This document shows, one piece after another, positions 38,701 to 52,500 of a stretch of DNA of 64,000 bases. The notes beneath the pieces were generated by a model. It was not told the origin of the DNA, made no database searches, and saw nothing but the letters and a program-made list of their open reading frames with translations. Source of the stretch: Gryllus longicercus (taxonomy: Eukaryota; Arthropoda; Insecta; Orthoptera; Gryllidae); the NCBI GenBank assembly GCA_038098605.1, contig JAZDUA010000585.1, forward strand, positions 50,001 to 114,000. Reading direction: 5' to 3'. Within the stretch, counting starts at the first letter, position 1. Each line of letters begins with the position of its first letter. The position numbers and the translations under genes are program-made.

Positions 38701-39803
38701 TTAATGTGTAATGCATTTCAAACAATGAACATAACTACCTTGTATAGTAACACATAAATAGATTTGTTTCATTGTTCATTGGTATCTCACAAATATTAAT
38801 TCATAATATTTTAATTTTTATGTGAGCTTAGTTTGTTTTCCTTTTATCATATACTAGACTTTAGCCACAAGTTTTTCAACATGGCATTTTTTGTTAATAT
38901 TTTGTATGCAATTTGAAGTTAACAGGAAGGAGAAAACTTATGATTTTTTGGTATATTTCAAATTTATATTGATATGTCTGGTTATTCTATCGCTTACTTG
39001 TAGTTGTGTTTTCATTGAAAATGGAACAGGAACTGTTGTATTTAAATAAATATTATTTTAAAATTGTCCCTTTCATTTATATGACTGTAATAAACATTCT
39101 ATTTCAAATATTAAAATACATCAAGATAAAAACATTAAAAAATGTTATAGGTTCCTGTGCCCATAACGGAAAATCGATCACTTTTCTTAGCAATAAAATG
39201 GCTTATAACTTCTGCAAAAGACAAGGATCGTAAAATACATTTTCCTGAGAAACTTGCATGGGAATTATTGGATGCAGCTGCGAATCAGGTACCTCCATTG
39301 TCTGTTACCAATATATGACCAGGGACTGGATTTATAAGCACTAATAATCTATGAAATATGTATGCATTTATACGGAAATTTATCCTTGGAAAATATGCAC
39401 TAAAATTTGCCCTATAAAGAATATTAAGTGAACACCCTGCGAGCCCCCCCTGGATGTGCAAGTGCCCAAAACCATCACATCGAAACAATATCAAAAGGCA
39501 CTTGTATGCATTTCTTCAAAACTCATTACTCTAGAGGGTATAGGGTTAAAATGGCTCAAGAGGGTTTGTTCATTACATGTTCCCTTGATTGTAGTAGAGT
39601 ACTTCTTTCCACCTTTCAAAATCTTTGGGAGTTAATCTCGTATTTGCATGAAACACCATTTAATTTGTGATTCACTATGATTTCATACGGAAATAAAGTA
39701 ATTGTGAATTCTATATTTTCAGGGCCGTGTTGTAAAACGAAAGGTGGATCTTCATCGGCAATGTGAAGCCAACAAAGCATTTGCACACTATCGTTGGAGT
39801 TAA
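35733..39803 (+). CDS. mRpS7: Mitochondrial ribosomal protein S7 (uS7m), complete, 6 exons
   Basis: Exons 35733-35800, 35977-36162, 36262-36325, 37968-38135, 39151-39288 and 39723-39803 join in phase to 234 aa. The protein is the S7 subunit of the mitochondrial small ribosomal subunit, which binds the 3' major domain of 12S rRNA. The N-terminus (MTVLGVIRLSVLTVPRNVSL) is Arg- and Ser-containing with hydrophobic residues, consistent with a mitochondrial presequence. Family signatures include HVMRCGKKALARELIEK, KRGGVRYQVPVPI and the C-terminal AWELLDAAANQGRVVKRKVDLHR region, followed by KAFAHYRWS at the very end as in other metazoan S7m proteins. A possible polyadenylation signal AATAAA is at 40615-40620; nearer weak variants also exist. 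Confidence 0.94.
36440..36572 (+). mobile_element. Probable 3' end of a LINE with (AAG)n tail
   Basis: The stretch at 36472-36525 translates to DWRSKAQERDTWTID then a stop, resembling the W-R-x-x-A-x-x-R-D-x-W C-terminus common in LINE ORF2 proteins. It is followed by a short 3' UTR and an aagaagaagaa tail. It lies within the mRpS7 intron between exons 3 and 4. Only the extreme 3' end is present. Confidence 0.45.
38337..38447. repeat. Compound (CA)n/(CG)n microsatellite
   Basis: Alternating purine-pyrimidine tract made of CACA, CGCG and CGCA blocks within an mRpS7 intron. Such alternation is prone to Z-DNA formation. Confidence 0.9.
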
Positions 39804-42800
39804 TATACAATTTACGAGTTGACATTTTTGTATATACCAAGTCTCGTAATATAAATGTTCTTAAAAGTTATGTATTTCGTAAAAAAAAATGTTTGATTTA
39901 CTTTATTCATCCCTTCTCAAATTCCTGTTCTTAAATGTACTTGATTTTGCATTCAAAATGCCTACATGTCAGAGATACTGTAATCTGTAGTACCATATGG
40001 GTTATTTTTTCCTTGTTTTAAATGCTTTGTGTAAGTTAAATACTATACAAGCTATGAAGGATGAAATTACATGAATGTCAACTGTGTAAATACAATACTA
40101 TCTATGAATGATGAAGTTGTAGGAAAATGAACTTTTTGATTAGTCAAGCACATATTCTTTAAAACTTTGTATTTGTTACTACGCCAGGTTATTCAGTTAC
40201 CATTCATAATATAAGAATTTCAAACTTCCATGCCATATACATAACTGTAGAAAATTTTGTGTATATGATTCCATGGGGAGTTTTGAACATAAGCCTTTCA
40301 GAATTTTTATTTTCACATTTATGTAGTGTAGAGAAAATTATGTAATGCTGCAAAAAAACTATAATGAGACTGATTGAAATACCTAATTTGGGGATTCTTC
40401 ATATTGAAAAATGATTTTTCAACAATATTCATCCTTCCACTGGTTTGTTTAAACAACACTACAACCTGAAATGTAGGATTTTCCCCGAAGTATCCTGATG
40501 AATCTGGTCTAATTCAATGCTCATTGAATGTAAAACGTATACTTTAACCTATGAAGGTAGAAGCATTGAAATAATATTTTTTAAATAATATTACTGTAAT
40601 ATTACACTATAAAGAATAAAAAACTTTTTTATAGTTTTTTTAACCAACAGTCAATGTACAACAAAATGTTGCGTACATGCAACTTTGAGGTCTTAAGATA
40701 CATCAATTCATCTTGACTTGAGAAGACTGAAAAGTTTGAATGGGGATGAACACCAATTTTTACATTACCAATGCAAATAAGTTTTCTATAATTCTGAAAC
40801 AAAAATGTCAATTTTTTTGAAATATTGCTAATCTCGCAATTTTTTAAAATTTATTTTTATTTGTTTATTTTAAACTTTTACTCACCTTTCAACTATTTAT
40901 AGTTAAAATGACAGAAGGGAGTTTGGAACTCAAGAAAACGTGTGCAGATAATCTTCTCCCCCGTACGTCACATACAGTTTTTACTGTTTTTTGACTAAAT
41001 TAATCTAAATCATTTGTAAATTGTTGTGCTTTTGCACAATCTGCACCTCGTGGCTTTGGTTTCTTCCTTTATAATTTCATGCTCTACATCATGACTGATG
41101 ATTCCGGGCATGTCAACTGCAAAGTTCATTAGTATCGTAAATGCATGTTTTTTAGCGGAAGAGGTGGCAGTGACTTTCCCATCTTGGATGGCTAGATACG
41201 ACACCGACCTACCTGTCAGCTTGCAGGATATTTCCTCCACCAGCAGGGCACTGCCTCAGCCAGGACCAGGTCTAAGCTCCCAACGGGACTCCTTTGGTAG
41301 TGTAGTACAAGGAAGTGTAAGTGCTTGCAAGTAAGAGGTGAGAATAGGGCAAGGATGAGTAAGGAATGATCACGGTCCGTAGCCCATTTGTTGTGGTATT
41401 AGCCTAGTATTGTTCGGCAACGTCAAGGAAAATCACTGATGAGAGCGGCTGCCCGTAAGAATTTTTCTTCGCTACGTAGCTAGTACGAAAATCCTACGAT
41501 TCTCGGGACTCAAACACTAGGACCTCACAATCAGAAGCACTGCAGTGACAAATTTATGTCGTGAGCCACCTCTGTCTGTATCCGTACATCATCATTACAT
41601 ACTTGTTTAGGTAGGGAAGTGTTCGTGAGGACGAATGAAATGGGATTTTTCAGTCTCCTGTACATTCATTGACTCATTGCATTCACTTCCTTTTGCATAG
41701 TCTTCACATTTCATTAGTCATGGCTAAGTAAGGGTGAAATTATAGTTGTCTTTTCTTAATTTGCAATATTATATATTTTCCATGAGTTGACAATTGCACA
41801 GTCAATAATTTTTCTTCTACTTCTTTTTCCTCCAGAAGATCATTATATTTTTCTTATCTACCATTTCACCATTATTAGGAGGAATGTGCACAGCATCAGT
41901 TATATTTGGAGAGAGAAAGGTCAACATCCTCCTCCGAAAATAACTTCAATTGATAGAGGCCTTTATTTTCTTCTATCATTCCCGAAATAAGCAGAATTTC
42001 TGTAGAAGATAAATAATTATGCTTGAAGCATTGTTTATACAGACGCAACAATGCAGGATACAATCAATACACTTATGTTGTCAATCCCAATGTTGTGTAA
42101 ATGCAACATTATTGTAAATTATCAATAATAAGCTATTTACGGACTTATCTACATAATAAATATTCTGAAACTATAAAAGAAGGTCCAAGCAAGTTTGTCA
42201 AAAAATATACAGTAAAATTGGTAATAATTTAATTAAAAATTGAATATCGGTAGCATAATCCATTACATTATCTCGAAGTTTCAAAACTCGACACCAAATT
42301 ATCGATATGAATGTAAAGTTCAAAAGCTGATCGAATAGCATTTCTTCTTAGTGCGATAGTGATAAGGAACAAATTTATATCAAATCATTTATCTAAAAAA
42401 AATACGTGTATTAGCACAACATATGGACTTAATAATATATTTATATGGGGTTAATAATGTATTTATTAAATAAATACAGCATAAGCCATGTAAGACAAGT
42501 CAGGATATCTACATAATCATATAATGTACAATACAGGAATTTCTAAAAATTAAATTCATTACAGAAATTAAAATTCAATTCAATTCTCGAACTAAATTCA
42601 ATATAATGGAATTCTAATTAATTTTATAAATGGTTGTGTAAGACTAAAATCGAAAAACAGTAAGAAGAAAGAAAGAAAGGAAAATGTAATGTAAAGTTTG
42701 TAGGACATATAATTTTTTTTTTCAGGGATGTTGTGTTCAAAAATGACGTTTTCAAACTTTCTTCTTTGATTTGTTTGCTCAATTACAAGAAAGTATAGTT

Positions 42801-44917
42801 ATAAACATGGTAGGACAGTTTTTTTTAAATCTTAATATTTTAGAAACTTGAATAATTTAAATTTCCCTGCTTAAATTTTAGTTATTGAAAGTAAAGATTT
42901 TTTCTAGCTAGTAGCTCTTAGCTCTTTCAATGCCATGGTGATGCATTATTTCAATATTAGCTCTGAGAGTGAAATTATATTCACTTTTTTAAAATCATTA
43001 GTGAGATTTTGCAACACTGAATCAAATTATGACCATTTTTCAAAAATAAACAAGATTTTTTCAAATATGGTCTTAATTTGTTTCCTTAAATGTTTTGTGC
43101 AGATAAAGTAATCCAATGATTTATATGCACTGTGTCACTTTTATTCAAACTTTTGCACTTTCAAATACTACACATGTATATTTTTTCTAACCTTTTGTGA
43201 TTCTTTCATATTTACTTTACAGATGTCTTTCATGCTATAATTAATTTGTAGTTATAAAAAGCTTCAAATGCTCTCGAATTAAGTGTTTTGAAGGTTTTGG
43301 GTTTTGAGTATAATGGAACCAGGGATAGTGCATTTTCAAAGAGGTTGAAATCAAAATTTTCTCTTAAGGTCCAAAATGATTTCTCAAACTTTTCCACGTT
43401 AGAAAAGGGTATGCTCTTCTGAAATAGTCTGAGATATTTCATTCAATTTCAAGGATCCAAAATATGAAGAAAACAAAAAATGAGGTGATTTTTTTGATAA
43501 AGCATACTGTAAAATATCAATATTACAGAAAGGGAAAGTAGACTATTATGTTACTTGAAATGTACTTAAAATAAACTCTGATAAAATTGTGTCAAAAGTT
43601 CTGAGATTTTGAAAAAAATGTTTAATAATGCATGTGTTAGGTTCAAATACATCATAACTATAATGACAAATTTAGTTAAACGAGGAGTGGTTCCTGCAAA
43701 CTGAGCTGTTCATCCAGTGGATGGATCATCATTCCAATTACATGAAACCACCAATGATAAATGCAACTTTGATAATCAGATTGTCACCCACAGGTTTAGC
43801 AAATGGTTTTACATGTTAAGAAAAAGACATAATGTGTTGTTGCCGTGCAGTGAAAAAAGAGTTGCAAAGGTGGTTGAAATAAAAGCACTACATAAGTGCC
43901 ATTTAGAAATTAATGCAACCCTTACAGTACAAGAAAGTATCCATTTTGAAGCACTAGTTCTTGAAGATGGGAAATCAAAAACATTATTTTAACTATGTAT
44001 AAAGATGTTGTAAAAACACTTGAATTTTAAATTAATAATTAATTTCAATATAGTCATAACTTTTCACTAATGCGTACATTTTCTAAAATAAGAATTGTAT
44101 GCATCAACATGTCAGATAAAAATATATGTCAAAGAGTATGAGTTTAATGTAATTAAGTGGAGACTGGAAGTGTTTTGTGTTTTCATTGACACTTCATGTG
44201 CTTAAAAGTTAATATTCTCACAGCAGAAGTTCACAATTAGTCCTTTTTTCACCTATATATTATTACATATTAATATTAATTATATACATAAAAATTGCCA
44301 ATGTAAATAAGTTCCAGTATTATTAAGTAAAAAATGTAGATGTATATTACAGATTAATATGCTAAGCCTGTTCTTCAGATTTGCAACAAAATAAAAATAA
44401 CTATACACATTAACGAGCAAATTTTCATTAACGAAAATCCAGTTTTTATTTTTAAGATTACAAACATTGAAGATGAGGTAGGAACTCCACATCCCACCAA
44501 TTGAAGATGAGGTAGGAAAAGTCTCGCTTAAATGTACATCAATGGGCAATGGTCAACAGAAAAAAATAAGTTAATTTATATTTGCCAGAACAACAAAGGA
44601 AAGAAAATTTAATTATTCAAAACAACTATGTTGAACATACATTTTCTTGTAATGTAACAAACTTCTTTATTTTGGAGTCTTCACTACAAAAAGTTTCTCT
44701 CAATAGATGATATAATTGTACATAACAGTTCAAAATAATAAATGAACAGTATATGAAAATATCTAAGGTTCTTACATGTTCTAGAACAAAATAATTTAAC
44801 AGTCCTCAGGTTTGTTAAACAAGTTTTGTTAAAACCAAAACTGGTTTCTGTTTATTCTTAAATATTATGAGGGAAATTCTTAGGGTGGTGTGTCTTTAGT
44901 GTAAAAATTTAATCAAT
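39804..44917. other. Convergent intergenic region downstream of mRpS7 and TMEM186
   Basis: mRpS7 (+) and the TMEM186-like gene (-) converge on this AT-rich interval. It holds one reversed SINE (about 41156-41580). Short open frames at 43230-43442 and 43717-43992 show no domain. TTTATT at 44851-44856 is a candidate minus-strand polyadenylation signal 62 nt past the TMEM186 stop. No other gene is seen. Confidence 0.45.
41156..41580 (-). mobile_element. tRNA-like SINE, family A, reversed copy
   Basis: Read on the minus strand it matches, block by block, the plus-strand elements at 52.5-52.96 and 58.66-59.14 kb. Shared blocks are a head with 'gtttgagtcccgag', a middle 'ctacggaccg', and a 3' part with 'ccctgctgg', 'gtcggtgtcg' and 'actgccacctc'. 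Open frames here on both strands (41010-41334) are explained by the SINE. Confidence 0.7.
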
Positions 44918-45856
44918 TTATTTTTCTTGATGTCGAGAATTCTTCTGAATATTAGAGTTAACTCTAAAAAAGACATTATCAAAAGCACGATTCAGAAGAA
45001 TTTCACCATGTTCAGTGGCAATCTTCAATTTTTGAGGTGAAGAATGTAGCTCTACCTTTGTCATCTTAAAAAGTTTCTTTTCGATGGGCTGATCAGAGAG
45101 AGGGACAATGTCATTTATTGGGCATTCCATGTTCATTCTCTGTCCCCAGAAATCAATGTATGACAATTTTACAGTATCTAGTGATTTGTTAACATAGACT
45201 GCACCAATCAAATTGTTTAAAAAGTAACCTGAACCATAAAAAATTACACACCCTGCCAGGCCTGAAAACAAAACAAAATTGGTAAGAACACAAATCTCTC
45301 TTAGTTCAGCAAATATTAAAAATTTACTTGGCAGTCAAACATAAGTTTGAAATAGTACTTCAGAGACAAATAATTCAGCAGAGATTTAATAAACATTAAA
45401 AGAAGACACGAAGAAATTAACCTACAAATTTAAGTGAATACGTTCTATAACTACTAAATCTTTGCAAAAACAATCATAATACAAGACCACAAAAATGGAA
45501 AAGAGTAATTAATATTTCATGGTCATAAATTTCTTCACTTTTTGTTTGAGAACTAAACATATAATTATATACTCACCAATCACCATGGGTTCTATTGGGA
45601 CCTTTTCAAGGAAACCTGTAGAATACATTAATACAGATGATGGAATAACAAATGCTGTGAGTGCTGTGTGATATAATTTGAAACGACTGATTATTCTGCA
45701 TGTTCTAATTATTGGCATTTCAAATATTTTGATGTACTGTGTACTAGGCGATTGTTTGTCATAAGAATATTTAGAAATTTGTGAACTGCAATTCCTGAGA
45801 GATAAGTATTGTCTAGAATGTTGTAGGATTTTGTAAGTCCATCTGCATATATACAT
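44918..45856 (-). CDS. TMEM186-like mitochondrial inner-membrane protein, complete, 2 exons
   Basis: Exons 45856-45577 and 45261-44918 join in phase 1 to 207 aa, close to the roughly 210 aa of vertebrate TMEM186. The protein has a basic N-terminus rich in Arg, Ser and Tyr, a motif SRFKLYHTALTAFVIPSSVL that leads into the first hydrophobic segment, and a second hydrophobic hairpin segment formed across the splice (MVIG-LAGCVIFYGSGYFL). The C-terminal half is soluble and basic. The RLK-x-x-x-T-A-L-T pattern before the first membrane span is what led me to TMEM186, a mitochondrial complex I assembly factor of the MCIA complex. The family call is from memory of this motif and topology. The neighbour on the 5' side is CCDC40, in divergent orientation. 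Confidence 0.7.
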
Positions 45857-46565
45857 TTTGACTATGATTACTTTGATCCCAGCCCTGATTCGAATTTCAA
45901 TATTTCACCAACAATATTTCAAATGGTTTCGTAGTACAAAAATGTTTACACAGGTTTACAATTCACGAAGCCTGCATGCCTACAAGCGATTGGTTATGAT
46001 CCAAATACTCTTGAAGGCTACTAGATTTTTTTTTTAATTTTCGCGTTAATATTTTCGTTTATTCAACACGACTTCATTTGAGACATTACCACGAACACAG
46101 TATTCTTCCCGTCGCCTACCCTGGGTTTTCATAGAGTCGATCTTATCCCTCATAACCCTACTGGTGCCGAAAGCATGGCATTATTAGTCCATTTCCTTCC
46201 AAAAATTAAATTATCACTACGATATGTTAACACAACGCTTTAAATTTAAAAAAGTCAATAACTTCAGAAATTCACAAGAGTCGTTATTCTCAACAGTCAA
46301 TGCTTCTTGAATGGCTACAAATATTAACATATGTGAAGTTGGCAATATACGCATGTTACCATGGCAACTAGACTCTATTCTTCATTTCTTCAGGTCCGAG
46401 GTGGCTGTCGATTTCAAGTTCTAGCAAAGAGGAAACAAAAAGATGCTGCCGTGAGTCCCGTTGTTGCCATAACAACATATTCATAAATAAACACACTCAA
46501 TACGTGTGTGACTGTTAGAAACAAAGTGCTTGTAGAATTCTGTTCAGTATTTGTTCTCGTGCAAG
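45857..46565. promoter_or_regulatory. Divergent promoter region between TMEM186-like gene and CCDC40
   Basis: The two start codons point away from each other 709 bp apart. The interval contains the X-box at 46355-46368. A cilium gene and a mitochondrial gene thus share one regulatory interval. Confidence 0.6.
46355..46368. promoter_or_regulatory. RFX X-box, perfect palindrome
   Basis: The sequence GTTACCATGGCAAC is an ideal X-box: GTTACC, two-base spacer, GGCAAC. RFX transcription factors bind such sites upstream of ciliary genes. It ends 197 bp before the CCDC40 ATG and lies about 500 bp from the TMEM186-like ATG. Confidence 0.75.
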
Positions 46566-49500
46566 ATGTCTGACGATGAAGCAGACAGGGGAAAACGGCC
46601 TGCAGGGGATGACAGCAAGAAAGCTCCTTCGACGGAGCCTCACGGTTTGGTGCCAAAAGAGGAAGACAAAATTCGTCATCCAGCACCCGGTGCTTCTTTC
46701 ATCGAATTGCGCCAATACTGGGCGAGACCCGATAGGCCTGATGAGCCTGGTGTTTTGGAACCCGATCACCCGTTGATGCAGCGATTCCAACAGACATTAC
46801 GTGCATTTCTTGAACGCCAAAATCTTCGCTTGACCGAAGAACTTCGAGACTTGGTGAGAATGTTTTACAGTTCTGAGCATTTGTATTTGCTGACAGACAC
46901 TTCACAATGGGTTTTGTTTTTGTTTGACAGGAAACAGATTTAAAGCAGGCTACCCAAGCACGCGATGATGCTGGGGTACGATTGTACGAACGACAGCAAG
47001 AAGTGTCAGTGCAACAGCGTATGCTTGAAAAATGTCATAGCGAGCTAGACCATATTTCTTCTCAACGCCAGCAAGAAGATGAAGATGTTGAGAAGATTCA
47101 GAAAGAACGCAATGAATTTGCAGAGGCGCTTGCGAGGGAGGAAGAACAAGGTAAATTGAAAAAGCCAGCTTTGACGCGATTTCTCTGCACATAAGACACT
47201 AGCACTACCTATCCCTCTATCCAGCTTTGCTGAGATCAGCGAATTGAATTTAAATTGAACTAACCGTTTAAAAGTTTGTGTGTTGGGGCAGACTTCTGGG
47301 GAAAATTTCCATTATTATTCTGTTTCCTGCGATTAGTATTTTGGTTTTATGTCATCAACATTTCTTACGCATATTTTGTTTTTGTTAATTGTATTTAAAT
47401 TTGATCCCTCGTTTGGGAGATATATCCCTAAACATACGAATTTTGAATACACTAATTAAGTAGTGTCCGAAATACGAGTAATGTTAGTAGTAGCCCGATA
47501 ATTCGCACATTATCCAGTCGGTTTGGATTAAGCTGCATGAATGATGATAAATGGATTATTTCGAAATTCATGCGGCTAATGTTGGAATTGGATACAGGGT
47601 TCTAAGTAAGGCGATGGTACGAGTGGGAAGGATCTAGGGTGTCCTTAAGAATTATTTTGGCATAAAGTGAATTGAAAATTATACGTTCCGCAAATTCTAT
47701 TATTTTATGTAAATAGCGAAGCCTGAAGACATTAGACTCGACAAGCACATCGAAAATGCGTAGCGAAGCTTTTACTAAGTCATAAGTGACATTAGGTTAG
47801 GTGGTAGGCTTTCATATAGATATCTGGACATGCACACTATAGAATTAGGAGCTACTCTCCTCGTCCTTTACTAGCGTTAGAATGTTCCTACCAGTAGTCT
47901 GTTCACATCTCATATCTGTTACCCTTCTTCATCGTAACGCACTTCACCTACTCCGCCCGCCTTGTGTTGGCTAATCTTAATCTTCATCCGGCTTAAGTTC
48001 GAAGTATGCTTGGAAGCTGTTCGTACTTCGGACTTTATCCCTCCGTTTATATAAGGTAAACTTTAACCGGCTGCCCTCGCGGTTTAGCTCATTGGCCAGC
48101 GTGCTCGCTTTCTATGACGCGACCCAGGGTTCGATTCCCGGGCGGGCAAGATTATAGTGTGCGTTTTCCTCGCAATGTATATGTTGCAGTGAGACGATGA
48201 GAAAATACACTTTTGAGGTTGAGAAGACCAGAATATGGCGTAGGGATGTCTTCGGGCTAACCACACGTACTCCCTTGCACCCATGGCCGGGACGCTGCTG
48301 ATAGGCCCTGGTCAGTTCGCGGGATGTCACGCCAAGTACAAACAGACAACCGGCTAAGTTTAACCAACATTAACCGGCTAATTTGGGATTAAATTTGATT
48401 CAGACTTTAGCCGCTTCATCTGTGTAATATGTGCTCCATTTAAGAACTTTATTATTTAGCCAGAGTTTAAAATAAGTTTTTTAAGTAATTATTTTCACAA
48501 TTAATATTTATTAGTAATATGTTTTAATATGAATTATTCCATAATTTACCATTTATTCATACTCGTGTTCTATATTATTTCAGTATTACACATACCTTTT
48601 GTGGCTCTCATACGCAAACGATCTTTATAAATGAGGTATATAAAGAAAGAAAATTTCACGGAGACGTGATGAATTGCACTTTGACTTTAAAAATATGAAT
48701 TTGTTTAAAAAACGCATCCAAATGTTCATGTCAAATGCAACCCTCAGCACTCAGTCAGCTATACCGTTAAATAACTCCTGAACGAAGCGTTTTAGGGACG
48801 TAAAAACTAAAAATTTTAGGTCAAAAGTCTCAAAGAAACGGGTTTTACATGGCAATCTATAAAATGAGATATTCTTGGGCGTTCAATTAAATTTTTGTTG
48901 GTTCGGCACTTATCGATACTATCAGTGCCACCTATATTTCAACCTTTGGTGATGGTAGCCATCTTTGTGACGTCACGCTTAGAAGGGTTAGATTCCTCTA
49001 TCTTATACTATTTTCGCTTTCTGTGTACACTGTGGTTTGCGCAGACTGACGAGGTTTATTTGCATAATTGTTCATTCATGATTCGCTCTTGCAGCATCAA
49101 AGGGGGGGGGGGATGTGGGTAAACAGTGAAGAATGAAGACGTGACTTATTAGGTTTGGTTTGTGTTTTACCTGTACCAGTATTTTCGTTATCATCAGTGA
49201 TTTGGTAAACTATCAAATCAGCGTATTCAGTCACGTAGCGTTGTCAAGAGTAAAAGTCCTTTTTTAATATTTCTTTGACTATTACGAAAAGAGAAAAGCG
49301 ACCTGTCAAAGAATATAGAATAATTACTTCAAATATTTTGAAGGAAGTATTGTGAATTGTTCCAAGAAATCTCTCGATAATACCGAATAAATCTTTATTG
49401 AAAATTTATTTTCAATATTAATTGCATTGTTTTAAATAGGACATTATGCTCGTACATTGGAAGTTACCTTTATACATTTTTAAACAAATAAAAACATTTC

Positions 49501-52500
49501 GTTAACAGCTTTCCCTCGTAAAATAGAATAGGGAAGAGTGTGGAGTTTAACATGTGAGAATTCTCGCACGGGTACACGGAGGTAGTAGGGGAAATCTTGT
49601 GCTATGGCACAACACAAAGAACAAACTTTTTAAATTAACTAAAGTAAAATAGCTTGAAATAAATGAACAACAAAAATCAAAACGCGCTAGCGTACAATAC
49701 TATGTGAATTAATTTAAAAAAGCAACCAAATTTAAAATTATAGAAAGAATAGCGCAAGTCACTCCACAACTGCCAACGATCACAGTCCAGACGCACGATT
49801 TAAATGGTGGCGGTATCCTGAAGTCTGTACACCAATGCCCAGCTGAAAACTCGTATTGTAAATAATACACTGTTTGATAATGAACTTACGGTGTCGGTTC
49901 ACTAAGATATTCAATATGTAATCATCGTTTGAGCAACATCCCCATGTACGGAAGTGAAGGCTAAGTGAATACTGAATTGTTTCTAATGTTAACAAATGAT
50001 ATTTATTACTCAAAGAGAAAATATTAGTTTTATTTTATTTTATTTTATTTTTGCTCAAAATTACTTTTTTTGAGGTACGTAAGCATGCAGAAAATAATCC
50101 GATACGTTTTAGTATACAATTTGTTTGAATTTTCGCACCCTAGCAAGCTGTCGCCCTGCTACCTCAAAACCCCGTCCGTTCCTCATAAAAATTCCAGGAA
50201 AGTTAAATCATATTGCAAAGAGTAGGGTTGTACTTACCCGATCCTGAATTTTCGCATGGAAAACTTTACTTGACTTCCTCAAAAGTAAAAACCTTTTCTA
50301 ATATTTTTGTGACTGCCAAGGAAAGCGAAAGGCTAACTGTCAAGGAAGATTGAATAATTACTTGAAATGTTTTTAAGGAAGCGTGGATTGTTCAAAGAAC
50401 ATATCTATATAATACTGAATTGAAATAATAATACATAATTGAAAATTGGTTTCCAACATTTTTTAAAACAAATAAACACGTTTTATTAACAACTTTCCTT
50501 CTTAATGGAAATGATAGGGAAAGGGAGAGCAAAAGCATGCGAGAGTTCTCGCACGGGTACGCTAGTTCAACTGAAAATAGTAAACGAGAGTGGGTAGGGA
50601 TCCGTATGCTCAAAAACACGAGCACAGATTATATAATTCTCTCTCGTACTTCACATATAAACCTTTAACAATATTCGTACATTATTTAATGATTAAATCC
50701 GTAATTTAAAAAAACTTTAAATACAGCGAAACAACATATTCCTTTTCAAAGAGTTTGAATGGGTTACTCAGAGACGCCAGGAAGGCGGTGCCGAAAGGCA
50801 GTTGTCTCGAGGCCTTGCTATGGCGTGCGTGCGCAGAGGCGGCGCTCAGCACGTCGCTGCAGAAGCTGGTGGCGGAGGAGCGGCAGTTCTCGGAGTGGGC
50901 GGAGGAGATGCGCGCGGAGCTGGCGGTGTCGCAGCGCGCCGCCGCCAAGGACCGCCAGCAGATCCGCACCATGGCCGAGGAGAAGCGGCGCCAGGACGCG
51001 CTCCTCTACAAGCTCACCGCCGAAGTGGCCAACCTGCGCGACCAGATGGCCGACCTGGCGGGCAAGCTGCGCATCAAGGAGCAGGAGCGCAAGGAGGCTG
51101 GCCAGGCCGCAGCCGACGCCGGCGCCGACATTGAGGTGCGTCGCCGGGCCCCGCCCCTTTTATCGATTAACTATTTTACCTATAAACGTGTTTTAGGCCT
51201 TCTTTTTGTTTCGAATATTTTAAGAAAATTTTCCTTGGGCGCTGTTGACTATTGACCGCCAAATTGTTTCAAATTTGGCGCCTCGTTTCGAATAATGCAC
51301 TTTGATGCTCTTTGAAAGCTTTCAGAGGAAATATACATTTCAAACTTCGCGCCTAGGATATAATCTTATTCAATCAAGAAAGCCTAGCAAATTTCTTCCC
51401 AGCTGTCCAAATACTCACTTCTTTGGTACAAAGTTCCTTGACGTAGATTGTCAACTCCTTCCTGTTAGTTCGGAGCGTTACCGAAAGATCGCATCAGCTC
51501 CTGGGCAGCTCCTCGTCTGGAAAAATGTGTGAACATTGTCAAAATTCTGAGAATCCAGCGATTTCCATTTTAGACGCCACGAGCTCGCATTGTCATCAGA
51601 GGCAAAGTGCAGAAAGTTCAGAAAAAACGTGTTGGACGCATTCAAGGTTCGATTCAGGGTGTGCCAGGCAACCTTTCTGCAGCCTAAAATACAGTAAAAA
51701 AACGTCGAAATTCCTAACGAAACATTTGATGTCTTCTGGTCAGAGAACAGTGTCTTCAACACTCATTGATTCTTTCTCCAAGTAACAATCTTTGTCAATT
51801 GTGTGTTGTTTCTTTTCCAGAACACTCTTGTCTGATGAAAAATTATCGACGTTCCTCGCAGTTCCTGCTAATTGCTCTCCCAACGTATTTACAAATATTT
51901 CGCAGCCTCAATAGGCGTCACCCTCTACCCCCTATGCAACGCATGCTTAAATCCAACCCTGCCATCAAGTATGGCTCCAAATGCGTACGGCATTGGAACA
52001 AGGCCCTTTCAAATATACAGTATTGATATGCTTTTATATTGAAGGATTTTTTTACATATGCTTCATACTAACGAGAATAAATGCATTAAATATATTAAAA
52101 GCTAACTCTTTTCAACGTTAACATGGAGTTTAAATTTAAACTATTCTTCCAAGAGATTTTGATTTTAAAAAAGCCCACGATTTGTTAAAAAAATATATAT
52201 TTTGTAACACATAAACTATGCAAACTGCGCGCAGCTTGTGTAAATCCTTTTCTAGTTTTAGAGTGGAAATGAGAGCGTAGACAGGGGAAGTTGTCCTTGA
52301 TCGTAGGCACTCTGGCTTCCCTGGCGGGCAGGTAGCTACGCGGTTTGACATCTTTGCATCTTCGCTATACTTGTTTGAGATGAGAACGATGTTTTGTGTT
52401 CCATGGTCAGTTTAAATTCGTCATTGTGCAGGGGTGTTTGCCTTGCGGCGAAGTGCTGGGTGCTAACAGTCTCACACGCGCAGATGATTCAGATCATCAA

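Noticed and set aside
41010..41334. Overlapping open frames on both strands that might be a small gene
   Set aside because: The whole interval from about 41156 is a reversed family A SINE.
50759..51196. Overlapping plus-strand frames rich in Arg and Ala around exon 3
   Set aside because: Out-of-frame readings of a GC-rich coding exon; only the frame matching CCDC40 has splice-phase agreement and homology.
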